The position numbers and the translations under genes were made by a program. This document shows positions 25,637 through 32,550 of a stretch of DNA of 64,000 nt, piece after piece; position 1 is the stretch's first letter; the number at the start of each line of letters is the position of its first letter. Source of the DNA: Planctomycetaceae bacterium (GTDB lineage Bacteria > Planctomycetota > Planctomycetia > Planctomycetales > Planctomycetaceae); the NCBI GenBank assembly GCA_017795105.1, contig CP051247.1, positions 5,853,001 to 5,917,000 of the forward strand. Reading direction: 5' to 3'. Below the pieces are notes generated by a model. It saw nothing but the letters and a program-made list of their open reading frames with translations, ran no database searches and was not told the DNA's origin.

Positions 25637-26893
25637 ATGACTATGACAATTCGGTCTCTGGTGTGGAAAGAGATCCTGCAGCGGCCCGCTCCCACGGTCG
25701 CGGCTCTGCTGGCTGTGGCGCTGGGCGTTGCTGCTCTTGTGTCTGTACAGAGCATCGCGACGTCTTCGGAGGCTCAGGTCGCGCGACAGATGAACGAACT
25801 GGGAGCCAACCTTCTGGTTCTTCCAAAGTCTGCGGATCTTCAGGACTACTACGCAGCCGACCTTCATAACGAGACGCTGCCCGAAGAGTACGTCACGACC
25901 ATCATTCTGGCTCAGGCGGTCGGCGTGGAAGAGATGGCGCCGAAGCTGTGCCTGCAGACCACGATTGATGAGAAGGACGTCACGCTGACGGGGATTCTTC
26001 CACGCACCGAGTTCTTCGAAAAGTCTTCCTGGCAGAGCGTTGATCTGATGTTTCAGGAGATGGAGGAAACACAACTCGGGAGCAAACACGAGAACTGCAC
26101 GGGACGAACCTGCCAGCTGACCGATGCGGATATGCAGGATCTGAAGTCTTATGCAAAGACACGGGTCGTTCATGATCTGGCTCCGTTCTCGATCCTCGTC
26201 GGAGCCGATGCGGCTCGTGAACTCAACGTGAGTGAAGAGGACGAGGTTGAGATCATGGGGGAGTCATTCAAGGTTGCGGCAGTCCTGCCAGCCTCGGGAA
26301 CGGTCGACGATCAGCGGGTTTTCGCTCATCTGCATACGGTGCAGGATCTCTCGGGGATGGGGCCGGTCGTGAACGTAATCGAAGTGATGGGCTGCTGCGA
26401 GGACGTGACCGATGGACTGGTGGCTGAGCTCGAAGAACTTCTGCCGGATGCCCGAGTGATTACAATCTCGCAACTGGTCGAAGCGCAGGTCAGTATGAAT
26501 CGGCTGATGAGCCGACTTTCGTACCTGTTGTTCGCAATCCTGATGCTCGTTGGTGGTGCCAGCATTGCCAGCGTGATGTTTGCGAACGTTTCTGAGCGAC
26601 GCCGTGAGCTCGGCACACTGTTGGCTCTTGGAGCCACACCAGCCCTGTTGCAGCGACTGGTTCTGATGAAGGCGTCGTTGATTGGCGTGGTCGGCGGGGC
26701 GGTGGGGCTGTTGTTTGGAGCCGTGCTGGCGTTTGTCTGTGGTCCGATGGTTGTCGATGTTCCGCTTGACCTTTCGCTGCAGGCGATCGGCTGGGGTTTG
26801 ATCTCTGCTCTCATCGTGGCCATGCTCTTCAGCTACTTCCCCGCTCGAAAAGCCGGACATCTCGATCCGTCTGTCTGCTTCCAGGATGTGTAA
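25637..26893 (+). CDS. ABC transporter permease, FtsX/MacB type
   Basis: A 418-residue permease with one N-terminal helix (about residues 18-38), a large periplasmic domain (about 45-290) and three C-terminal helices (about 295-400), the topology of MacB/LolC/FtsX proteins. The 'NVSERRRELGTLLALGATP' cytoplasmic coupling loop and the 'SYFPARKAGHLDPS' end are typical. The periplasmic domain contains unusual cysteine pairs, CTGRTC and GCCED, which could bind metal or form disulfides. ATGs at 25637 and 25643 both fit. The ATPase gene follows 16 bases after the stop. Such mechanotransmission transporters act on substrates in the periplasm or outer envelope rather than the cytosol. Confidence 0.85.
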   Translation: MTMTIRSLVWKEILQRPAPTVAALLAVALGVAALVSVQSIATSSEAQVARQMNELGANLLVLPKSADLQDYYAADLHNETLPEEYVTTIILAQAVGVEEMAPKLCLQTTIDEKDVTLTGILPRTEFFEKSSWQSVDLMFQEMEETQLGSKHENCTGRTCQLTDADMQDLKSYAKTRVVHDLAPFSILVGADAARELNVSEEDEVEIMGESFKVAAVLPASGTVDDQRVFAHLHTVQDLSGMGPVVNVIEVMGCCEDVTDGLVAELEELLPDARVITISQLVEAQVSMNRLMSRLSYLLFAILMLVGGASIASVMFANVSERRRELGTLLALGATPALLQRLVLMKASLIGVVGGAVGLLFGAVLAFVCGPMVVDVPLDLSLQAIGWGLISALIVAMLFSYFPARKAGHLDPSVCFQDV

Positions 26894-26909
26894 GGCTCAC
26901 AGGTCAACC

Positions 26910-27605
26910 ATGATTCAGATTGAAAATGTCTCCAAAGAGTATCAGCGTCGCGGACGAAGCGTTACGGCCCTGCAGCCAGCAACGCTGTCGGTTGAGCAGG
27001 GGGAGTTCGTATCGATTGTCGGCCCGAGTGGAAGCGGAAAGACGACCCTGCTTTCGATGCTCGGCGGCATGCTCGCCCCCACATCCGGAACGGTGATGGT
27101 TCTTGGCGAAAACCTGTATCAGCTCGATGTCTCGGCTCGTTCGCGATTTCGTAACGAGAAGATCGGTTTCGTCTTTCAGAACTTCAATCTGGTTCCCTGG
27201 CTAACGGCGCTGGAGAATGTTCAACTTCCGTTGACGATCGGCCGTGCGGAAGCCGCCGTTCAACGGAACAGAGCTCTGGAGTTGTTGGAGCGATTCGGTC
27301 TCGCTGATCGAGCGGATCATAAGCCTTCAGAACTGAGTGCCGGTCAGCAGCAGCGAGTGGCTCTCGCTCGAACTCTCATCTCGACGCCGCGACTGATTCT
27401 CGCCGACGAACCGACTGGGAATCTCGATCCCGATTCCAGGGCGATGGTGATGGAGACGCTGCGCGAGTGCCAGAAGCAGTTCGACCAGACGGTTATCCTC
27501 GTGACGCACGACAGTTCGATCGCCGAATCAGCCGAACGCAAGCTCCGCATCACGGAAGGGGTTCTCACCGAAGAACAACCTCGGCTCAATGTCGCTTCTG
27601 CCTGA
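26910..27605 (+). CDS. ABC transporter ATP-binding protein, LolD/MacB type
   Basis: A 231-residue ATPase. Walker A is GPSGSGKT (38-45), the Q-loop is VFQNFNLVPWLTALENV, Walker B is LILADEPTGN and the H-loop is VTHD. The ABC signature reads LSAGQQQR rather than LSGGQQQR, a mild change found in some family members. I start it at 26910; an in-frame ATG at 26886 inside the permease gene adds eight unlikely residues. It pairs with the permease just upstream. A separate HlyD-type adaptor, expected for a MacAB pump, is missing from this locus, so a Lol/FtsX-like mode or sharing with the adaptor at 32551 is possible. Confidence 0.88.
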   Translation: MIQIENVSKEYQRRGRSVTALQPATLSVEQGEFVSIVGPSGSGKTTLLSMLGGMLAPTSGTVMVLGENLYQLDVSARSRFRNEKIGFVFQNFNLVPWLTALENVQLPLTIGRAEAAVQRNRALELLERFGLADRADHKPSELSAGQQQRVALARTLISTPRLILADEPTGNLDPDSRAMVMETLRECQKQFDQTVILVTHDSSIAESAERKLRITEGVLTEEQPRLNVASA

Positions 27606-27620
27606 AGCTGACGACGGGAA

Positions 27621-28199
27621 TTATTCCGTCGCTTCGGCTGGGTAGATAACGTGGTCCTTTTCCGGGACCGCGAAGTCCGGGAGCTGGTGCTCCTGAGACC
27701 GGTTGGCCGAGAAGATATCCCAGACCGTCCAGCCGCGGGCGATTAACGCATCGGCGATCAGCCGGCGATGGCACCGCCACGGGACCGCTTCGGAACACAT
27801 TAAGGCGCAGCGTTTCTGAGTCGCTACGGACTCCAGTTTCGCGATCGCCTGCTGAAAGTCGTCGCTTAGCGTGTAGTCGGCATATGCGTTGAACGCTTCG
27901 ACCCGCCAGGCACCGTTGGGGGAGTCGGGCAGCCGCCCGCTGCGTCGTCCACCGAGATCGACCCAGTGGGAATACTCGATGCCAGCCTTCTCTAATGCGG
28001 TCGAGAGCAAGTCCTGCCCGAACTGCGGATGCTTGCGCGAGCCGGGGAAGCGACGAACGTCAATCAGTGATTCGATCGAGAAGCTCTGCAACATTTCGAG
28101 CAACTCCTCGAACGGACGATTCGAATGCCCGATTGTCCAGATTGAGCGGGTGTGTTCTATATCGGCCTGTTCGGAATCTGTCGATTTGCGAGCGCACAT
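27621..28199 (-). CDS. DUF488 family protein
   Basis: A 192-residue cytoplasmic protein with the DUF488 landmarks: TIGHSNRPFEELLEML near the start, LIDVRRFPGSRKHPQF, and the C-terminal CSEAVPWRCHRRLIADAL (CxEx4-5CHR). The family has a rhodanese-related fold and no firmly assigned role. I start at 28199 (MCARKS); the open frame continues 28 codons upstream. It converges with the ABC ATPase gene, with 15 bases between the stops; an imperfect stem CGACGG/CCGTCG spans 27612-27631 and may end both transcripts. It diverges from the EEP gene at 28354. Confidence 0.85.
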   Translation of the reverse strand: MCARKSTDSEQADIEHTRSIWTIGHSNRPFEELLEMLQSFSIESLIDVRRFPGSRKHPQFGQDLLSTALEKAGIEYSHWVDLGGRRSGRLPDSPNGAWRVEAFNAYADYTLSDDFQQAIAKLESVATQKRCALMCSEAVPWRCHRRLIADALIARGWTVWDIFSANRSQEHQLPDFAVPEKDHVIYPAEATE

Positions 28200-28353
28200 G
28201 AAAGCAACCTTGAATGACGAGCGACGATCTGGAAGCAGGATCTGCAAACATCGTGCCCGGTCCAATGCGTTCCGGTCGATCACATCGGATTTGAGAACTC
28301 GGAGAGACCTCTCTAGACTGACTTCTGTTTCCAGCCCGACTCATGAGGCCCCG

Positions 28354-29193
28354 ATGATGATGCGTAACTCGATTATCGCTGTGATGGTGGTGCTGGCAAG
28401 TTCGATGCTCGCGGAAGCAGCCGATCCCATTCGACTGCGGATCCTCAGCTACAACATCCATCATGCCGAAGGCGTCGACCGTGAACTCGATCTCGAACGG
28501 ATAGCGTCGGTCATTCGGTCGACCCGACCGGATCTTGTTGCCGTGCAGGAGGTCGATCAGAACGTCGCTCGTTCTCGTTCGATCGATCAACCTGAGGAGC
28601 TTGCCCGGTTGACGAACTTAGAGAGCATCTTCGGACCGAACATCGACCTTCAGGGCGGGCGGTACGGGAATGTGGTTCTCTCACGATTTCCTGTTGTTCG
28701 CCATAAGAACCATCCGTTGCCGAATTTCGAAAACGGGGAGCAGCGCGGCGTCGTTGTTGCCGAAGTTCAGTTGCCGAACGGGAAGGAATCAATCCGGTTC
28801 TTTGCCACTCATCTCGACCATCGTGGGAATGAACAGGAGCGACTCGCTTCGGCCCGAAAGATCAACGAACTGCTCAGAGAACAGAACGGCCCGGCCATCC
28901 TCGCGGGGGATTTGAATGCGACGCCGGATAGTGAGACGTTGTCGCGTTTTCAGGAGCAATGGACGGTCACGAATTCCGAGCCGCTGGCGACCGTTCCTGT
29001 GAAAGAACCGAAACGTCAGATCGATTATGTCCTGGTCAGCCCCGCGAACCGCTGGCGCACGATTGAAGTGTCAGTGCTCGATGAGAAGGTTGCTTCAGAC
29101 CATCGGGCCATTCTCGCTGTTGTTGAACTCGTGCAGGCAGGCGATTTCGACAGCGAGCAGGGCCCCCTTAAAAGCGAAGGAGACGAGTCATGA
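28354..29193 (+). CDS. Exported endonuclease/exonuclease/phosphatase (EEP) family protein
   Basis: A 279-residue protein with a signal peptide (cleavage near AEA-ADP, about residue 21). All EEP landmarks are visible: LSYNIHHAEG, the metal ligand Glu in VAVQEVD, FATHLDHR, GDLNATPDS with catalytic Asp and Asn, QIDYVLVS and the terminal SDHRAI with the catalytic His. The family cleaves phosphodiester or phosphomonoester bonds in nucleic acids, sphingolipids or inositol phosphates; in exported planctomycete members the substrate is unknown. Three adjacent ATGs (28354, 28357, 28360) serve as start. The last 4 bases overlap the next gene. Confidence 0.88.
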   Translation: MMMRNSIIAVMVVLASSMLAEAADPIRLRILSYNIHHAEGVDRELDLERIASVIRSTRPDLVAVQEVDQNVARSRSIDQPEELARLTNLESIFGPNIDLQGGRYGNVVLSRFPVVRHKNHPLPNFENGEQRGVVVAEVQLPNGKESIRFFATHLDHRGNEQERLASARKINELLREQNGPAILAGDLNATPDSETLSRFQEQWTVTNSEPLATVPVKEPKRQIDYVLVSPANRWRTIEVSVLDEKVASDHRAILAVVELVQAGDFDSEQGPLKSEGDES

Positions 29194-29732
29194 GCCGCGC
29201 ACTTCTGGTGATCGATGTTCAAAACGAATACTTCACCGGCGCATTGCCGATCACCCATCCGGCCGGACATTTGGAACAGATACTGGAGGCAATCGATGCA
29301 GCTTCCGGACGGATTCCCGTTGTCGTGATTCAGCATCATTTCGACGATCCGGACAAACCGTTCTTTCAAAAGGGAACGCCGGGATGGGAGCTGCATCCGG
29401 AGATCCGTAAGCGTTCGCATGATCTGCTCGTTGAAAAGACGATGCCCGGAAGTTTCACCGGAACGAATCTGGAGAACTGGCTGAAAGAGCAGCAGATCGA
29501 CACGGTAACCGTCGCCGGTTATATGACCCATATGTGCTGCGATACGACCGCCCGACAGGCGGTGCATCGGGGCATTAAGGTCGAATTCCTGAGTGACGCG
29601 ACGGGGACGCTCGATCTTTCGAACGAAGCCGGCGAAGTGTCTGCCGAAGAGTTGCATCGCTCGATTCTCTGTTCTCATCAGATGCTGCTGAGCGACGTCC
29701 TCGATGTCGACAGCTGGAAAGAGCGGCTGTAG
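29190..29732 (+). CDS. Isochorismatase-family cysteine hydrolase
   Basis: A 180-residue cytoplasmic enzyme with the cysteine-hydrolase triad: Asp9 in LLVIDVQNEY, Lys83 in EKTMPGSF and Cys116 in GYMTHMCCDTTAR (a second Cys follows at 117). Family members hydrolyse amides or C-N bonds such as nicotinamide, or isochorismate; the sequence does not decide which. The ATG overlaps the stop of the exported EEP gene by 4 bases, so both are translated together even though they work in different compartments. A stem-loop lies just after the stop. Confidence 0.88.
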   Translation: MSRALLVIDVQNEYFTGALPITHPAGHLEQILEAIDAASGRIPVVVIQHHFDDPDKPFFQKGTPGWELHPEIRKRSHDLLVEKTMPGSFTGTNLENWLKEQQIDTVTVAGYMTHMCCDTTARQAVHRGIKVEFLSDATGTLDLSNEAGEVSAEELHRSILCSHQMLLSDVLDVDSWKERL

Positions 29733-29735
29733 CAT

Positions 29736-29769
29736 TTCCGGCGAGCATCGGCGCGTTGCCCGGCCGGAA
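29736..29769 (+). terminator. Stem-loop after the hydrolase gene, possible terminator
   Basis: TTCCGGC (29736-29742) pairs perfectly with GCCGGAA (29763-29769) across a 20-base loop, beginning 4 bases after the hydrolase stop. No T-run follows, so termination would be weak or Rho-assisted. It separates the hydrolase from the strong promoter that begins at 29776. Confidence 0.4.
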
Positions 29770-29775
29770 CTGCGG

Positions 29776-29804
29776 TTGACAGTTCGTGAGATCGCGTTGA
29801 TACT
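29776..29804 (+). promoter_or_regulatory. Strong sigma-70-type promoter, predicted leaderless transcript
   Basis: A perfect -35 hexamer TTGACA (29776-29781) and GATACT (29799-29804) are 17 bp apart. The expected transcription start, 6-7 bases after the -10, falls on the ATG at 29811, and no ribosome-binding site precedes that ATG, so the mRNA may start with the start codon. Confidence 0.6.
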
Positions 29805-29810
29805 TGAATT

Positions 29811-30203
29811 ATGAAATTCTGCCTGTTCCCACTTCTGATGATTGCGATTCTCGCCTGTCCATTCCGCTGCATGGCGGCAATGGCCAGCTACGGGGATGAT
29901 GTGGGGACACGCACGTGCTGCTGTTGCTGCACTCCGAAAGCGGGCGATCATCCTGAAGAATCTCCCGAAGCTCCGGTGAACGACGATTCCTCGGCAGATT
30001 GTCTCTGTCAGGGCGCAGTGGTCGCCGGGGAGACCGTTGATCTGCAACTCGACGACGTCACGAACGTGCTCGCCTCGCTTGATCTCGTTCTCAGCTTGCA
30101 GCTTGGCTTGGAAGACCCTCGGGAGTCCTGGAGCGAAGCTCCTCCCGGCCCGTCTCCGAGCGGAGTTTCTCTTTGCATCCAGCATAACTTGCTGTTGATC
30201 TAG
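29811..30203 (+). CDS. Small exported protein with a run of five cysteines
   Basis: A 130-residue protein with a signal peptide (residues 1 to about 22) followed by a run of five consecutive cysteines (36-40) and a further CLC (64-66). The middle is acidic and proline-rich. No family is recognised. In position and style it mirrors the His/Cys-rich protein at 20974: a small exported, metal-ligand-rich product heading a locus with a MacB/FtsX-type ABC transporter. A periplasmic metal-binding role is inferred. It has its own strong promoter and may be translated from a leaderless mRNA. The downstream HMA-like gene is 178 bases away. Confidence 0.6.
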   Translation: MKFCLFPLLMIAILACPFRCMAAMASYGDDVGTRTCCCCCTPKAGDHPEESPEAPVNDDSSADCLCQGAVVAGETVDLQLDDVTNVLASLDLVLSLQLGLEDPRESWSEAPPGPSPSGVSLCIQHNLLLI

Positions 30204-30337
30204 CATCCGCCGAGGGCATTGCTGACGCCCTCGTTTCTCTGCGGAGTATGCGTTCGTCCTGGACCGGACCGTTACGCAACCACGCTTCGCCTATGCCTGC
30301 GCTCAATCGGTTCGTCCGATTCCCCCTGTACGCGATT

Positions 30338-30353
30338 GCGCACCACCGTGCGC
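30338..30353 (+). repeat. Hairpin upstream of HMA-like gene
   Basis: GCGCAC (30338-30343) and GTGCGC (30348-30353) form a perfect 6-bp stem with a CACC loop, 28 bases before the ATG at 30382. It could be a regulatory leader structure; nothing more is seen in the 178-base spacer. Confidence 0.3.
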
Positions 30354-30381
30354 GCTACGACTCTGATGAAAGGAAGTTCTC

Positions 30382-30720
30382 ATGTTTCGCCTGCTCTGCT
30401 GCGCCGGCCTGCCCGTTATGGCTGCGTTGGTCTTTGGAATGCCCAGTTCCGTTGATGCTCGGGAGAAGGCAATGCCCACCGTCGTGCATGTCGACGAGAT
30501 GTGTGGCGGCTGCGTCAAGAAGGTGCATCGGCGCTTCGATGACGACGAGAAAGTCGGCCGGGTGGAATGCGATTCGGAAGCCAAAACCGTGACGTTCTAT
30601 CCCCCAAAGAACGAGTCGTTGAGTGCTCGCTACCTGTGGGTGGAAATGGACGAGATCGGGAAGACGCCGCTCAAGTTGGTCTGTCCGCAGGGCACGTACC
30701 GCTCGAAGCCGAGAAGGTAG
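30382..30720 (+). CDS. Exported heavy-metal-associated (HMA)-like CxxC protein
   Basis: A 112-residue protein with a signal peptide (residues 1-26, cut near VDA) and a single small domain. VVHVDEMCGGCVKKVHRRF carries the metal-binding CxxC at Cys41 and Cys44, followed by a beta-alpha-beta arrangement ending 'AKTVTFYPPKNESLSARYLWVEMDEIGKTP', as in HMA/CopZ-type chaperones, which usually read GMxCxxC. An extra Cys lies near the C-terminus. The ribosome site AAGGAAG is good. It precedes the first permease by 9 bases. The most likely role is periplasmic carriage of copper or another soft metal; metal identity is not readable. Confidence 0.72.
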   Translation: MFRLLCCAGLPVMAALVFGMPSSVDAREKAMPTVVHVDEMCGGCVKKVHRRFDDDEKVGRVECDSEAKTVTFYPPKNESLSARYLWVEMDEIGKTPLKLVCPQGTYRSKPRR

Positions 30721-30729
30721 GTCATCGCC

Positions 30730-31899
30730 ATGTTTCGGAAACGGTCTCTTCCCTGGGAATACGGCGTTCGCAATCTGCTGCGACGGCCGACTCGGACTCT
30801 GCTCACACTCGGAGCCTTGTCGACGGTGATTCTGTTGATTTTCGTGGTTGTTGGGTTCATTCGTGGACTGGAACGTTCGCTGGCCATCAGCGGCGATCCG
30901 TCCGTGGTGCTCGTCTATTCCCTCGGGGCCGAGGAGAACATCGAGAACTCGGCCGTACCGGCTCGGACGCCCTCACTGCTGAAGGCCAGTCTCGACGGGA
31001 TTCAGCAACGGTTCGGCGTCGATTACATCTCGCCGGAGTTGTATCTCGGGACCCGTGTGCAGACAGGCCGTGATGAAAAACCGGGACTTGGCCTGATTCG
31101 AGGTGTCACACAGGCTGCTCCGCTGGTTCGCCGGAATGTTCGCCTCATTGAGGGGAGCTGGCCCGGACAGGGCGAAGTGATTGTCGGCAAACTGGTCGCG
31201 GCCAAGCTGGGCTGTGCTCCGGAGGATCTGGCCGTGGGGCAGGAGATCACAATTGAGAAACAAAGCTGGACGATCAGCGGCCGTTTCTCGGCGGGCGGCG
31301 CAGCTTATGAGTCGGAGATCTGGTGTCGTCTGCCCGATTTTCAACAGGCGTTGAAACGTCAGGACATCAGTGTCGTGGCCATGGCACTCACGCCTGGAAC
31401 GTCCGCGGCGACGGTCTCTCTGTTCTGTAAGGAACGGACAGATCTGGAGCTGCAGGCCGTTGGCGAAGTCGAGTACTACGCGTCGCTGCAACAGCATTAC
31501 AAGCCGATGCGGATTCTGGCCTGGGTGGTCGTGCTGCTCGTATCCGGAGCCGGCGTCTTTGCGGGATTGAACATGATGTATGGAGCGATCGCAGGCCGCA
31601 TTCGCGAGATCGCGACGCTCCAGGCGGTCGGATATCGGCGGCGCGCGATTCTGGTCAGCATTCTCCAGGAAGGCGCACTGATGGCGGCGGCGGGCTCACT
31701 GCTCGCCGCTGCGGTCGCGCTAATTTTTCTGAACGGGCTGGCGGTCCGCTTCACGATGGGGGCGTTCGCTCTCCGGGTTGATGGCGTCTGTCTGCTCGTT
31801 GGGTGCGGTGTGGGTTTGCTCCTGGGAGTTCTTGGGGCGTTGCCACCCGCCATCAAAGCACTGCGGCTGCCGGTCGCAGAAAGTTTGAAAGCGATTTGA
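30730..31899 (+). CDS. ABC transporter permease A, FtsX/MacB type
   Basis: A 389-residue permease with one N-terminal helix (about residues 22-45), a periplasmic domain (about 50-265) and three C-terminal helices. The coupling loop 'GRIREIATLQAVGYRRRAI' and the terminal 'LPPAIKALRLPVAESLKAI' are typical of the FtsX superfamily. This is one of two different permeases in the locus (the other at 34879), which flank a lipoprotein, an adaptor and a single ATPase, so a heterodimer as in LolCE is likely. It starts 9 bases after the HMA-like gene. Confidence 0.85.
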   Translation: MFRKRSLPWEYGVRNLLRRPTRTLLTLGALSTVILLIFVVVGFIRGLERSLAISGDPSVVLVYSLGAEENIENSAVPARTPSLLKASLDGIQQRFGVDYISPELYLGTRVQTGRDEKPGLGLIRGVTQAAPLVRRNVRLIEGSWPGQGEVIVGKLVAAKLGCAPEDLAVGQEITIEKQSWTISGRFSAGGAAYESEIWCRLPDFQQALKRQDISVVAMALTPGTSAATVSLFCKERTDLELQAVGEVEYYASLQQHYKPMRILAWVVVLLVSGAGVFAGLNMMYGAIAGRIREIATLQAVGYRRRAILVSILQEGALMAAAGSLLAAAVALIFLNGLAVRFTMGAFALRVDGVCLLVGCGVGLLLGVLGALPPAIKALRLPVAESLKAI

Positions 31900-31961
31900 G
31901 GTTACTGTTACGGCCACTCTCCCATCCAGGAGAGATCACAAGAAGGTTTGAAAGGAAGATC

Positions 31962-32480
31962 ATGAAAAAGGAATTGTTCACTCTGCTCGGTTTCGCGGCT
32001 CTCTCGACCATGCTTGTTGCCGGATGCGCCAAACAGCCCGGCGAGCCTGCTGCGTCTTCGGGAGTTCCAGATACTCCATACCTGACGAACTCCGAACCGG
32101 TCGGAGCGCTTCCCGTCGGCGAAGCGCGTGAATCGAGTGGAGACAAAGACGATGTGGTCCTGATGGGACGGATCGGTGGATCGGCAAAACCGTTCATTGA
32201 CGGGCTTGCCGCCTTCACGATCGTCGATCCGAAGGTCCCGTATTGCGCGGAGGACGAAGGTTGTCCGACTCCCTGGGATTACTGCTGCGAGCAGAATCAG
32301 GTGAAGACCAATATCGCGATGGTAAAAGTGGTCGACGAACAGGGGCAGCCGGTCTCTCAGGATGCCCGGGAACTGCTCGGCGTCGAGGAGCTGAACATGG
32401 TTGTCGTGAAGGGAACGGCCCAGCGCGATGACGATGGAAATCTGTCCGTACTCGCGAATCAGATTTACGTGAAAGAGTAA
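31962..32480 (+). CDS. Cys-rich lipoprotein of the ABC locus
   Basis: A 172-residue lipoprotein: basic start, hydrophobic core and lipobox LVAGC with lipidated Cys22. After a low-complexity spacer, residues 65-172 look like a small beta-barrel (VVLMGRIGG ... AFTIVDP ... MVVVKGTAQ ... LANQIYVKE), possibly OB-like, with a four-Cys insertion CAEDEGC...YCCE. Start ATG 31962 follows AAGGAAG; the frame is open upstream but overlaps the permease gene. The position between permease A and the adaptor, plus the cysteines, suggest a periplasm-facing partner of the transporter that may bind metal or substrate. Family not recognised. Confidence 0.72.
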   Translation: MKKELFTLLGFAALSTMLVAGCAKQPGEPAASSGVPDTPYLTNSEPVGALPVGEARESSGDKDDVVLMGRIGGSAKPFIDGLAAFTIVDPKVPYCAEDEGCPTPWDYCCEQNQVKTNIAMVKVVDEQGQPVSQDARELLGVEELNMVVVKGTAQRDDDGNLSVLANQIYVKE

Positions 32481-32496
32481 ATGAACTTCGGAGAGG

Positions 32497-32523
32497 GAGC
32501 CGCCCGTATCCCGGGCGGGCTCT
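32497..32523 (+). terminator. GC-rich hairpin after lipoprotein gene
   Basis: GAGCCGCCCG pairs with CGGGCGGGCTC with a one-base bulge and a short loop, 16 bases after the stop, followed by TTCGTCTC. The T-run is poor, so it may attenuate rather than end transcription before the adaptor gene. Confidence 0.5.
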
Positions 32524-32550
32524 TCGTCTCCCGGATCTGGAATCGAACTC

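Noticed and set aside
27612..27631. Bidirectional terminator between the ABC ATPase and DUF488 genes
   Set aside because: The stem is imperfect, overlaps the DUF488 stop region and lacks a T-run on either strand; mentioned in the gene entry only.
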